A program made the translations under genes and the position numbers. The notes beneath the pieces are model-generated. The model saw nothing but the letters and a program-made list of their open reading frames with translations. It had not been told where the DNA came from and searched no databases. Positions 34,050 to 43,062 of a stretch of 64,000 nt of DNA are shown here, in pieces. The stretch's first letter is position 1. Every line of letters starts with the position of its first letter. Origin of the DNA: an uncultured Schlesneria sp. (GTDB lineage: Bacteria; Planctomycetota; Planctomycetia; Planctomycetales; Planctomycetaceae); contig CAIMFH010000190.1 of assembly GCA_903840265.1 (NCBI GenBank), positions 1-64,000 of the forward strand. Direction: 5' to 3'.

Positions 34050-35546
34050 GTGCAGCAAGTGAGAGTGACCCCTGCGGGCCAAAAAAGCAGGCTGCTCATG
34101 GAACCACGATGGCTTTGGCCATTCGAACTTATCGAGAAAATCGGTGAGGGCGGAATGGGCGTTGTTTATCGCGCCCGTTATTCAGGCAACGACCGCATGG
34201 TCGCCGTGAAGCTATTGCCCCAGGAAGTGGCGGCCGATGCGGTGCTGCTCGCGCGGTTCGAACGAGAACTGGATGTCCTCAAGCAACTTCATCATCCCAA
34301 CATCGTCCGGTGCTTCGGCGGAACATGCGAAAGCTCGCAACGATTTTATGCGATGGAACTGGTCGACGGCGGAACACTCGGCGATCTGCTCGAAAAAAAG
34401 GGGCACCTCACCTGGGAGTTTGTGGTGGATTATGCCCTGCAGATGTGCGAGGCACTGCAGTACGCTCACCAGAACGGCGTGATCCATCGCGACGTGAAGC
34501 CAGGTAACTTCCTGCTGACGAAAAGCGGTCAGATCAAGCTAAGCGATTTTGGACTGGCATCGATCGCCACGACGAATCGCTTGACCGCGGCCGGACGGAC
34601 GGTGGGAACGATTCAATATATGGCTCCGGAGCAGATCCGGGGCAAGACCTTGACGGGACGCGCCGACCTGTATGCACTGGGCTGCGTGCTGTACGAGATG
34701 CTGACTGGCTTCCCGCCCTACTCCGGTGAGAACGCGGCAACGGTGATGCAGCAGCATCTGACGGGGCCGATCCCGCATGCGGCCGCGGCGGTTCTGGACT
34801 GTCCGCTCAAGTTGGATCAGTTGATCTGTGAATTGCTTAGTAAGGACGCCGATCAGCGTCCTGCAACGGCGGCGGAAGTCGGCTGGAGACTGGAAGAAAT
34901 TCTGCAGCCCGGTCGGCGCGTCACCGCCGTGGAGCCTGATTTTTTCTCGCCAGCCATCACGTCGACGAAGGTGTCGCCCCTACAGAACATCACGGCTACT
35001 CCTTCCGATGCGTCGCTTCCGGCGGTTGGTGCATTCGGTGGGTCGTCGATGCTGCCTTGGGGACTGGTGGCCGTCATGGTGCTGATTTGCGGGACGGTCC
35101 TGTTAAAATGGCGGGCAACTGAAGCACGTCTGACGCATGCCGAACGGCAATTCGTCCAATTGTTTCAGACCTCTGAACCGCCTACGCGTGTGGCAGCAGC
35201 GAAATCGCTGGCAGAATTCGGCCCTCTTCGTTCTTCGACAGTTCAGGCCTTGCGCGATGCGACCAAGGACACGAAACCCGAGATCCGAGTGGCAGCCCTG
35301 TCGACGTTGGCAAAACACGCTGCCGAGTGCCGATGGCTGCAAAATGAGATGCTGCATATCGAAAAGGTGGATGAGAACCCTGAGGTCCGCCATCAAGCGG
35401 GCGTCACTGTTCAGGCCATGAAAGACGCACCTAGCGGATGGACAATCTGGTCGTTTCTGTTCTGGGGATTCATCCTGGCAGTCGTTGGTGGACTGGCTGT
35501 AGTCGGTTCAACCATCTGGCAGCGATTGAAGCCGATCGCAGCGTGA
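34050..35546 (+). CDS. Ser/Thr protein kinase with C-terminal membrane segments
   Basis: 498 residues. Kinase motifs: GEGGMGVVY (about 33-41), VAVKLL with the ATP-binding Lys, HRDVKPGN (about 151), SDFGLA (about 166) and YMAPEQ. A membrane helix (LPWGLVAVMVLICGTVLLKW) lies near residue 335, followed by HEAT-like helical repeats (VAAAKSLAEFGPLRSSTVQAL, VAALSTLAKHA) and a second helix near the C-terminus (SFLFWGFILAVVGGLAVVGS). The start is the GTG at 34050; an ATG at 34098 (MEPRWLWP) is also possible. The HEAT part between two membrane segments may sense something outside the cell; that is inference. Confidence 0.88.
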   Translation: MQQVRVTPAGQKSRLLMEPRWLWPFELIEKIGEGGMGVVYRARYSGNDRMVAVKLLPQEVAADAVLLARFERELDVLKQLHHPNIVRCFGGTCESSQRFYAMELVDGGTLGDLLEKKGHLTWEFVVDYALQMCEALQYAHQNGVIHRDVKPGNFLLTKSGQIKLSDFGLASIATTNRLTAAGRTVGTIQYMAPEQIRGKTLTGRADLYALGCVLYEMLTGFPPYSGENAATVMQQHLTGPIPHAAAAVLDCPLKLDQLICELLSKDADQRPATAAEVGWRLEEILQPGRRVTAVEPDFFSPAITSTKVSPLQNITATPSDASLPAVGAFGGSSMLPWGLVAVMVLICGTVLLKWRATEARLTHAERQFVQLFQTSEPPTRVAAAKSLAEFGPLRSSTVQALRDATKDTKPEIRVAALSTLAKHAAECRWLQNEMLHIEKVDENPEVRHQAGVTVQAMKDAPSGWTIWSFLFWGFILAVVGGLAVVGSTIWQRLKPIAA

Positions 35547-35674
35547 ACGTAGTTCATGTTCGGAACTCCACATCTTTTGATTGACATCATTGAGCAATCT
35601 CAACTGAGTGTTCAGAATGCGCGGAGCCAATGAACTGAGACACGACTGAACCGCCTTGATCTGGAGAACGGCTG

Positions 35675-36775
35675 ATGCAGCGTCTTCTTGCGATGAGTAG
35701 TTTCGGGCTTCTGCTCCTGGTGGTGACCGCAATCAATGCGGCGGAACCCACAGCTTCGCAACGAAACGTCGTCTACATCACGTGGGATGGTTTCCGCTGG
35801 CAGGAGTTTTTTGGCGGAGCACAGGAGCTATACATCAGCAAAGATGCCGGTGTCGCCGACGTGGACGGGTTAAAAAAGCGATTCTGGCGGGAAACGGAGC
35901 AAGAGCGACGCGAGACCCTGTTGCCATTTGTCTGGACGGTGATGGCCAAGCACGGACAGGTCTTCGGCGATCAGTCGAAGAATTCAATCGCGAAGATCCA
36001 GAACAAGCATAAGTTCTCGTACCCCGGCTACAGCGAGATGTTTTGCGGTTTTGCGGACGACGAGCGGATTGCCTCCAATGGGAAGTTCCCGAATCCAAAC
36101 GTGACAGTGTTAGAGTTCTTGAACGGTCGACCTGGATTCGAAGGCAAGGTGGCCGGGATCGCGACGTGGAATGTGTTTCCGTTCATTTTGAACGAGGAGC
36201 GGGCGAAGATCTATGTTCATGCCGGCATCACGCCGATTCCCGGAACCGAGTTGTCGGATCGACAACACTTACTGAACGAGATGATCAAAGACACGGTGGT
36301 CCTGTGGCCGGACAACCAGATCGATTCCATTACCATCCAGGCGGCTCGTGAGTACCTTCTTCAGAAGAAGCCGCGCGTCTTGTACATCGGCCTCGGGGAA
36401 ACCGACGAATGGGGACACGGTCGCCGCTACGATCGCTATCTGAGCGCTGTCCACAATTCGGATGACTTCTTGCGACGCCTCTGGGACTTGCTGCAAACCT
36501 TGCCCCAGTACAAAGACAATACGACGTTGATCATTTCGCCGGACCACGGCCGTGGCGGAACGATTCGCGATTGGACGGATCACGGTGCCAAAGTGGAAGG
36601 AGCCGAATTTGTGTGGATGACGGCGATGGGACCACAAGTCCCAGCACTCGGTGTCCGCAGCGATGTCGAAGTGTCACTCAGTCAGGTCGCAGCGTCAATC
36701 GCTCGCGCGGTCGACGAAGACTTCAACGCGGCCAGCCCCAAGTCATCACAGCCACATCCAGGGTTGTTCAAGTAG
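35675..36775 (+). CDS. Secreted alkaline-phosphatase-superfamily protein
   Basis: A 366-residue product with a signal peptide (SSFGLLLLVVTAINAAEPT). The alkaline-phosphatase fold metal sites are visible: the N-terminal Asp in VVYITWDGFRWQEFF, a candidate nucleophile in KFSYPGYSEMFCGF, and the C-terminal GETDEWGHGRR, LIISPDHGRGG and DWTDHGAKV pieces, which carry Asp and His ligands. It is therefore a predicted periplasmic phosphohydrolase, sulfohydrolase or phosphodiesterase. The substrate cannot be told. Between it and the convergent VWA gene is a perfect 7-bp hairpin. Confidence 0.85.
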   Translation: MQRLLAMSSFGLLLLVVTAINAAEPTASQRNVVYITWDGFRWQEFFGGAQELYISKDAGVADVDGLKKRFWRETEQERRETLLPFVWTVMAKHGQVFGDQSKNSIAKIQNKHKFSYPGYSEMFCGFADDERIASNGKFPNPNVTVLEFLNGRPGFEGKVAGIATWNVFPFILNEERAKIYVHAGITPIPGTELSDRQHLLNEMIKDTVVLWPDNQIDSITIQAAREYLLQKKPRVLYIGLGETDEWGHGRRYDRYLSAVHNSDDFLRRLWDLLQTLPQYKDNTTLIISPDHGRGGTIRDWTDHGAKVEGAEFVWMTAMGPQVPALGVRSDVEVSLSQVAASIARAVDEDFNAASPKSSQPHPGLFK

Positions 36776-36785
36776 AGGGCGCTAA

Positions 36786-36807
36786 GTGATCAACTTCATC
36801 TGATCAC
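36786..36807. terminator. Hairpin between convergent genes
   Basis: GTGATCA-(8 nt)-TGATCAC is a perfect 7-bp stem between the phosphatase-like gene and the VWA gene. There is no T-tract. Confidence 0.4.
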
Positions 36808-36820
36808 CTGGCACTAGGAC

Positions 36821-39580
36821 TCATCGCCGCCTCACTGGCCACCACAGGTTGAAGTCGATTCTTCTGAGAGCAACGTCGAGAATGAACAGGATCAAAGCGG
36901 CGGTCGCCAAGTAAGGCCACAGGGGCGTCGTGCGCTGGACTGTGCGTGCCACCGAAGCGGCCTCGCGGGCCGAAGTGTTTTTTGAAGCTGTCGAGGACGC
37001 GGGCGCGAACAGGTCTTCGGGAAGCGGGTTAAAGCGTCCGGCCGTCGAATCTGCGAGAGACTTCAGCAGATCGTTGTTCGTAGGATGCAGCCGCAGTTCG
37101 TCTGGATAACCAACGATCAAGCCGCGTGTTTGCTGATGCAGTAAAGTGCCGCCCGCGGTCTTCTGAGTCAGATTGAGGTGATAGGCACCCGACGCTGGCG
37201 TGTCGAATTCGGCGACGTAACGTCCGGGGGCCGTTTGTTTCAGTTCGATTTTCCGTTGACCGAGTTGTGGATCGATAATCGTCGCCTCGGTCGTGGCTTG
37301 ATTCAGAAACTTTCCGGCCGGGTCGATGGCATCCATCGTGACGGTCGCTTTGCGACGATCTTGTTTCACATCGACGATGACTCCTTTCACATCGTTCTTA
37401 CGCATCGACTGCCGGATTACTTGTGCCCAGAACTTGCTGTAACCGGGCCACGTCAACCATTCGGCTCCCCAGCGGCTCTTGGCGTCTGACGTGAAAGCGA
37501 CTGTTGTTCCCAAGCCGTACCGCCACCAGGCCAACAGGGGATCACCTGCCTCAGTTGCCAGGATCAGTTCGCAAGTTGCCTTGGGGCGAGTGACCACATA
37601 GCCGAGCAGAAACGGGGCTGTTTCGAAATCGATATCGGCGAGTACTGGAGTTGGCCGCACGACTTGAGGCACGAATGGCTGTTCATTGATCGCGGACTTG
37701 CTGGCCGTCATGGTCTCTTTGGCGAAGATCTGGGGCAGAGAACTGGGATCGAGTGCTTCGAAGTAACGCCCCTGCCCGATCTTGGCGATTTCCTCCAGCA
37801 GCTTGGAATCACAACCTTCACCAACAGCCACGGTCGAACAGGTGATTCGAGCCGACGCCATGCTTTGCGCAATCCCTTCGAAGTGGCCGGGCGAGGAAAC
37901 TCCGTCCGTCAGCATGATGACATGCTTCAGCTTGGCGGTCGTTCCGACGAGCGTGTTGTAGGCCTCTTCCATTGCCGGGGCCATGGTCGTGCCGCCTCCG
38001 GCTTCGACGCGGCTGATATCGTCGATGATTCGAGCTTTGTTGGCTGCCGACTGCATGTCGCTGACCCAGTAAAAATTACCGTCGAACGCGATCACGCCCA
38101 ATTGATCACGCGGGCCAAGCAATTCGGCGGCACTCTTCGCGGCCTCTTTGGCCATCTCAATCTTCTCGCCACCCATCGATCCCGATTTGTCGATGACCAG
38201 CACCATTCCCAACGATGGCTTCTCTTTTTCTTTTTCGAAGTCGGATCGTACCGGCAGAATTTCTTCGAGGACGGTTTTGTAATAGCCCCCTAACCCGAAC
38301 GATTGATCGCCACCCAGCATCATGAAGCCGCCGCCCAGGTCCTGAACATAAGTGCGGGCCAGTTCCATCTGACGTTGCGACAAGCTGGTGGCCGGAACAT
38401 TAGAGAGGGCTAGCAACTCGTAGTTCTGCAAATCAGCCAGCGTGTCGGGCATCCCTTCAATTGGCCGCACATCCACTTCGATCTCTTCCTGCTGCAACGC
38501 CCAGACAAGTTGTTGAGCAAGCTTGGGATCGCTTTCAATCAGCAGTACGCGGGGTTTACCCGTCGTGAAGACCAGCCCCGATTCCGTGTTGTTGTCGAGC
38601 AGCGTGTCGGTCTTCAATCCGCCGATTTTCACCGTGTATTGAGCAAGTCGCTCGCCCGTGATCGACTGCTGAAATCGAAAGCGGTTCTCGCCTGATTTCA
38701 ACTTACGATTCTCGCTGTGCACCTTGTGGGCTCCGCGAAACACTTCCACCAAGCCTTCGTCTTCGTGATTCGAATTGATGACCACTTCGACATAGAACGG
38801 TTCCCCTTCGCGGACCTGTGCGGGGACTTCGACAGCCGCGACTTGCACTTCGGCATCGTCGCGAACTTTGAGCGGAACGGTGTCGATCGGAATCAACGTG
38901 GAGGACTTTGCGGCCTTCTCTCCCGCACGGGCCAACACGGACTTCGCAACGGATGCAGTTCCCAGTGCGGCTTGAAGTGCATCGCCGATTGTCTGGTTTC
39001 CATCTGTCATGATGACGATGCGCGGAACGTAGTCGGGTGGCATGGCCCCGGCTGCCGAGCGAATTGCAGCCGAGAGGTCCGTCGCATTGCGATCCAATTC
39101 AACTCCCAATGAGTTGGGTGCTGTTGACTCCGCCGCGCTGATTGGCGTTGGTAGTGCAAGCTTGGGACGTTCTTGCGAGAGTGATCCCGTCTGAGCGGCA
39201 AAAGGGAGGAACATCACCTTGTGAGTGCCACCCTGCCCTTCGGCGAAGGCTTTATCCAAATACTCATCGACTTGAGACTTTCGATCGGCGTCGGCTTTCT
39301 CGTTCGCGGTGGGATCCACTTCTTCCTCGGCAACGCTCAGACTTTGATCGATCGCGACGATGACAAATTGCTGAGTTGTCGGCCGCAGCAGCGTCATTCC
39401 GCTGAGCGCCAATGCCAGCAGCGAGACGATCACGCAGCGGGTCAGCAGCGACACCAGCAACTGACGAGGCGGGAAGTCAGACAGCGACCGGCGGAAGTAC
39501 CATACCAACAGCGGTACGACCATCAGCAGCGTGGCAATCCACCACGGATGGATCAATTCCAGTGATAACGATTCGAGCAT
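36821..39580 (-). CDS. Membrane VWA protein with a GATase-like domain
   Basis: 919 residues from the ATG at MLESLSLELI; the track's TTG start is eight codons upstream. Two N-terminal membrane helices (ATLLMVVPLLVWYF; CVIVSLLALALSGMTLL) precede a first VWA-like segment (VIVAIDQSLSVAE). Later come a class-I glutamine-amidotransferase-like block (DLGGGFMMLGGDQSFGLGGY) and a full VWA domain with MIDAS DKSGS (about residue 460), then a membrane helix near the C-terminus (YLATAALILFILDVAL). This layout is common in planctomycete MoxR/VWA groups. The class-I glutaminase Cys seems absent (GGDQSFG replaces the G-C-x-G elbow), so the domain is probably structural. Confidence 0.85.
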   Translation of the reverse strand: MLESLSLELIHPWWIATLLMVVPLLVWYFRRSLSDFPPRQLLVSLLTRCVIVSLLALALSGMTLLRPTTQQFVIVAIDQSLSVAEEEVDPTANEKADADRKSQVDEYLDKAFAEGQGGTHKVMFLPFAAQTGSLSQERPKLALPTPISAAESTAPNSLGVELDRNATDLSAAIRSAAGAMPPDYVPRIVIMTDGNQTIGDALQAALGTASVAKSVLARAGEKAAKSSTLIPIDTVPLKVRDDAEVQVAAVEVPAQVREGEPFYVEVVINSNHEDEGLVEVFRGAHKVHSENRKLKSGENRFRFQQSITGERLAQYTVKIGGLKTDTLLDNNTESGLVFTTGKPRVLLIESDPKLAQQLVWALQQEEIEVDVRPIEGMPDTLADLQNYELLALSNVPATSLSQRQMELARTYVQDLGGGFMMLGGDQSFGLGGYYKTVLEEILPVRSDFEKEKEKPSLGMVLVIDKSGSMGGEKIEMAKEAAKSAAELLGPRDQLGVIAFDGNFYWVSDMQSAANKARIIDDISRVEAGGGTTMAPAMEEAYNTLVGTTAKLKHVIMLTDGVSSPGHFEGIAQSMASARITCSTVAVGEGCDSKLLEEIAKIGQGRYFEALDPSSLPQIFAKETMTASKSAINEQPFVPQVVRPTPVLADIDFETAPFLLGYVVTRPKATCELILATEAGDPLLAWWRYGLGTTVAFTSDAKSRWGAEWLTWPGYSKFWAQVIRQSMRKNDVKGVIVDVKQDRRKATVTMDAIDPAGKFLNQATTEATIIDPQLGQRKIELKQTAPGRYVAEFDTPASGAYHLNLTQKTAGGTLLHQQTRGLIVGYPDELRLHPTNNDLLKSLADSTAGRFNPLPEDLFAPASSTASKNTSAREAASVARTVQRTTPLWPYLATAALILFILDVALRRIDFNLWWPVRRR

Positions 39581-39616
39581 AAAAACGTCTCGTGTCAGGG
39601 ACAATTCCCGTGAGCG

Positions 39617-41623
39617 CTAACTGATAACTCGTCGCTGGTACATCACCCATTCGAGCGTCGTCAAAACCAATCCCGTCAGCAGTAACCAGAACCAGACAGG
39701 TCGCGAACCGAGGCCCGCCAGGACAGGCGAGGTCGTGACGGTATTCGCAAGGAGTTCTTCAGGCGGGCGAATATCTGACTCGGTGGCGTTTGCGAGATTG
39801 CAGGCAATCTCCAAAAGGGGCGATTCGTCTGCCTGTGTTTTGTCACTTATCTTTGGTGCGGTGGCCTTACCAGAATCTGCCAATCCCGGATCTTCAATAA
39901 TGCTCCAGACACCGCAATGGTCGAGGGGGCCGATCGTCATCCGTTCGATTGCTGGCAGCGGCTTGAGTTCGCCAGCGGGACTCTTCAACAGTAGCGATGC
40001 GCTTTTGGCGGGACGAGCAAAATCGCTGCTGGAAATCGTCGCCAATGATCCCGCGGCTAGCGATTCTCGCAAATCCTGTTTGTTTCCAGCGAACCAGTGC
40101 AGCGCGTTGGCCACGGTGATCGGGAACGCCGTTCGAAGCGGCAGATCTCCCTTATCGAGGTTCACCGTCAGCACCAGCACGCGACCTTCGGGACGATTGA
40201 CTGCGAAGAACAGAGGCTCCTTCGTCACCGCTTCAGCCAAGATCAGCGTCTGCTCAGGAAGGATTGGGGTCAATGCTCGCGCTTCGGGCATCAAGACATT
40301 GTCCATGCGGACGTGCGACATCAGCGGGCTGTCCTTGTCCTGCTTTGTCACGATCGGATTGGCGATCTGCTCACCAATGGCGAACAAATCCGTGGCGTTG
40401 GCGGGATCGATCACGAATACTTGGCCTGCAGGAAGCTTCTCCGGAGCCACACGGTGATAGACCACAACGGTGCCAGCAGGAACTGTGGCGGGAGCTTCAG
40501 CAACCACGGTCAGCTTTACGAGCGGATTGACTTCGAAGACTTTTTGCAGAAACAGATTGCCTGACGTGACGAGCAACACGGGTTGAATTTCACGTCGAGG
40601 CAACACAGCAGATGCCGTGTTGTCGGCAGCCAAGGCATCGTCATGCTTCAATGTTGCCAGCAGACGGCCCCCCGAAGCGGATGTCTTTTCGAAGACCTGA
40701 CTCCACTTGCCGCCGGCGTCCAACTTCAAGGGAACGACGTCGATCGGTTCATCGTTCAAGTCAACTTCGAACCGACATTCGACCGGTTGATCGGAGGCGT
40801 TGGTGACCTCCGCGAGGATTTCATAACCTAGCGGATCAACCAGGCTGCGACGAACCTGGAATTGAGTGATCCCCAAATTGGCGGCTCGAGTTCCGATGAT
40901 CTGCAGCTTGACCGGAGCTTGGGCGGTGGAGTTAGTTGTTGGAGACGTCGCCAGTGTGTCAGTTGTGCCAGGGGGCTCATGCCCCCCGCTCGGAGGAGCA
41001 AGAACGGAACTCAACTCTTCCACGCCGCTGAATCGACCGTCGGAGAAAACAACCACTTCCTGCTGCTTGCCGTCCTGCCGTTCACCCAGCAATCGGCGAG
41101 CCAGTGCCACAGCATCAGCAACCTGAGATGGCCCATCAGTCGTTGTCAGAGATTGAACGGCACTGCTGACCGTCTTCTGGCGAGACGTGAATCCAACAAT
41201 CACTTGAGGCTGTATTCCTGCAGCGACAAGAGCGAACTCATCGCGATGTCGCATCCCAGCGATCCATTGTTCCGCCTGCCGTTTGGCCTCAGCGAGACGA
41301 GTCGGTTTGACATCCGTTGCGTTCATACTCGCCGAGTTATCGACGACAATGACGATGCGCCGAGCCGAACGGGCTTCCCAGAAGAAGTAGGGATCGGCGA
41401 CCGCAAATGCCAACAGAGCCAACATGGCCAGTTGCAACAACAGCGAAACCAAATGCCGCAACCGCTGCCAGATCGAACGCGGGTTCTGCTCTTCGAGCAC
41501 CTGCGTCCAGAACATGACGGTCGACACCGGAAGGCGCCGTAATCGGATCTTCAAGATGTAGAAGATGACGATCGGCACACCAAGCAGCAGCCACAACAAT
41601 GAACCAGGAGATTCAAAAAACAT
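39617..41623 (-). CDS. BatA-like membrane VWA protein
   Basis: 668 residues. Begins MFFESPGSLLWLLLGVPIVIFYILK, a first membrane helix, then a second (LLLQLAMLALLAFAVADPYFF) and a VWA domain with MIDAS DNSASMNA near residue 96. It carries the BatA N-terminal pattern (L-x-x-P-x-x-I/L-Y-x-L-x-x-R). The C-terminus is a further membrane helix (FWLLLTGLVLTTLEWVMY). It lies 36 nt upstream of the 919-residue VWA protein, in the same orientation. BatA-type VWA proteins work with MoxR AAA+ ATPases, as encoded two genes upstream. The biochemical role in Planctomycetes is not known. Confidence 0.87.
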   Translation of the reverse strand: MFFESPGSLLWLLLGVPIVIFYILKIRLRRLPVSTVMFWTQVLEEQNPRSIWQRLRHLVSLLLQLAMLALLAFAVADPYFFWEARSARRIVIVVDNSASMNATDVKPTRLAEAKRQAEQWIAGMRHRDEFALVAAGIQPQVIVGFTSRQKTVSSAVQSLTTTDGPSQVADAVALARRLLGERQDGKQQEVVVFSDGRFSGVEELSSVLAPPSGGHEPPGTTDTLATSPTTNSTAQAPVKLQIIGTRAANLGITQFQVRRSLVDPLGYEILAEVTNASDQPVECRFEVDLNDEPIDVVPLKLDAGGKWSQVFEKTSASGGRLLATLKHDDALAADNTASAVLPRREIQPVLLVTSGNLFLQKVFEVNPLVKLTVVAEAPATVPAGTVVVYHRVAPEKLPAGQVFVIDPANATDLFAIGEQIANPIVTKQDKDSPLMSHVRMDNVLMPEARALTPILPEQTLILAEAVTKEPLFFAVNRPEGRVLVLTVNLDKGDLPLRTAFPITVANALHWFAGNKQDLRESLAAGSLATISSSDFARPAKSASLLLKSPAGELKPLPAIERMTIGPLDHCGVWSIIEDPGLADSGKATAPKISDKTQADESPLLEIACNLANATESDIRPPEELLANTVTTSPVLAGLGSRPVWFWLLLTGLVLTTLEWVMYQRRVIS

Positions 41624-41632
41624 AGTGATTGA

Positions 41633-41691
41633 GATGAAAGATGAAAGTGACGAGTAACGAGGTAAAACAAAAAGATGAAAGTGACGAGTGA
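41633..41691 (+). repeat. GATGAAAGTGACGAG repeats, left side of the S23 gene
   Basis: GAGATGAAAGATGAAAGTGACGAGTAACGAGG and, after AAAACAAA, AAGATGAAAGTGACGAGTGAAGAAC. The same phrase occurs inverted at 42107-42137 on the other side of the S23 gene. Short direct copies of GATGAAAGTGACGAG lie within each side. Confidence 0.75.
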
Positions 41692-41708
41692 AGAACGCGC
41701 AACAGTTG

Positions 41709-42086
41709 TCAGGTTTTACGTCTGGCGTTGACGGCAGTCCTTAGGCCACCAATGATCCGACTGATTTCGTCGGCAAGCGTCATTAGTCGTTGAAACTCCT
41801 CCGATTCGAGATAGCCCACATCGAGCGCGACATACAGCTGAGACCGGACTTCAGCGTTGGAACCTTTGGCAATACTCAAGAATCGATGGAAGTCACCCGG
41901 ATTGCTTCGTTCGTGGCCCTCTGCAATGTTTGACATTACCGACACCGCTGCCCTGCGGATCTGGTCCCGAAGTCCAAAATCACGCGCGAACGATCCGACG
42001 TTAGATGCAATATAGATCTCTCGTGTAAGAACACGCGTTTTCTGCCAAGCAATCAGGTCTTCAAAACGGGACGCTCTCTCACTCAC
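41709..42086 (-). CDS. Four-helix-bundle (S23 / intervening-sequence type) protein
   Basis: 125 residues, with the family signature [37 protein letters not shown] and [12 protein letters not shown]. This family was first found in 23S rRNA intervening sequences and is related in fold to Avd, the accessory protein of diversity-generating retroelements. No reverse transcriptase or variable repeat is near. It lies within the MoxR/DUF58/VWA gene run and is flanked by inverted copies of a short repeat, which suggests it arrived as a small cassette. Function not known. Confidence 0.85.
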   Translation of the reverse strand: MSERASRFEDLIAWQKTRVLTREIYIASNVGSFARDFGLRDQIRRAAVSVMSNIAEGHERSNPGDFHRFLSIAKGSNAEVRSQLYVALDVGYLESEEFQRLMTLADEISRIIGGLRTAVNARRKT

Positions 42087-42106
42087 TGCTTCTTAACCTT
42101 CTTCCC

Positions 42107-42137
42107 TCGTTACTTTCATCTCGTCACTTTCATCTTG
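42107..42137 (-). repeat. GATGAAAGTGACGAG repeats, right side of the S23 gene (inverted)
   Basis: On the minus strand this reads AAGATGAAAGTGACGAGATGAAAGTAACGAGG, the inverted form of 41633-41691. Together the two sides bracket the S23 gene. Confidence 0.75.
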
Positions 42138-42141
42138 CCTC

Positions 42142-43053
42142 TCAACTCACTGCGCCTGCGGTTCGCATCATTCGTAAGATCAGATCTTCAAAGTCAACTT
42201 CGTTAGTGGTCTGGGTACATCCCAAGCCGTATTTCTTGCCGTACCCCGCGACGCCCGCTTGGAAGCTATCGAAGACCTTGCGGTACTCTCGCAGGGCTCG
42301 TTCGGTGATTGTCACTTTGCGTACCGAGTCGGTTTCTGCGTCGACCAGTTCGATCTCACCAAGCATTTGGGGCCGCGCTTCAGCGGGATCGTGGATCTGA
42401 ACCAGATGCGGTTCGTAGGTGCGATGCCTGAGGAGATCGAGACCGCGCTCGTAGCCGTTCGGATCAAACAGATCACTGATGACAACGGCCAGGCCGCGAC
42501 GTTGTGGCCGGAGGACAAAGCTGTTGACGATGCGACCGAGATTCGTGTCGGTTCCCTGCGGTTCGAGTTTCTCTAGAAAGCGAAGCAGGGACAGGATGCG
42601 GTCTTTGCCGCGAGTCAGCGGGAAATCGGCGATGATTTCCTGCGAGTAGGCGATGATGCCGATGCGATCGAGATTTGACAGGGCGATATAAGCCAAGGCC
42701 GCAGTCACTTGGCGAGCCAGATCAAACTTGGGTGGATTGCCAAACCCCATACTGCGCGAGCAATCGATCAAAAAGTAAACGTGCAAGTCTTCTTCTTCCT
42801 GAAATCGCTTCAGCAGCAGATCGCCATGTCGAGCGTACACGTTCCAGTCCAGATGCCGGAAATCGTCGCCGGGGGCGTATTCGCGGTGGTCGGCGAATTC
42901 GATGCCGCCGCCCATCTGCTTCGTCCGCCGTTGAGCCAGAATGGATCCGCGGAAAACCCGACGCGATATCAGGGACAGGTATTCGAGCTTCTTCAGGAAA
43001 TCGCCGTCGAACAGCATGCTTCTGTGACCTCGCGACGAGTAGTCAGGATTCAC
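42142..43053 (-). CDS. DUF58 protein (VWA-like)
   Basis: 303 residues. The DUF58 core is clear: GIEFADHREYAPGDDFRHLD followed by WNVYARHGDLLLKRF, and then a MIDAS-like DCSRS at residues 97-101. The start is the GTG at 43053; an internal ATG at 43017 (MLFDGD) is an alternative. It is nine nt past MoxR, so probably translated from one message. DUF58 proteins are usual partners of MoxR ATPases. No membrane segment is visible. Confidence 0.9.
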   Translation of the reverse strand: MNPDYSSRGHRSMLFDGDFLKKLEYLSLISRRVFRGSILAQRRTKQMGGGIEFADHREYAPGDDFRHLDWNVYARHGDLLLKRFQEEEDLHVYFLIDCSRSMGFGNPPKFDLARQVTAALAYIALSNLDRIGIIAYSQEIIADFPLTRGKDRILSLLRFLEKLEPQGTDTNLGRIVNSFVLRPQRRGLAVVISDLFDPNGYERGLDLLRHRTYEPHLVQIHDPAEARPQMLGEIELVDAETDSVRKVTITERALREYRKVFDSFQAGVAGYGKKYGLGCTQTTNEVDFEDLILRMMRTAGAVS

Positions 43054-43062
43054 GACTTCTCA

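Noticed and set aside
41709-42086. Diversity-generating retroelement around the S23/Avd-like gene
   Set aside because: No reverse transcriptase and no template/variable repeat pair is seen near it; fold relationship alone is not enough.
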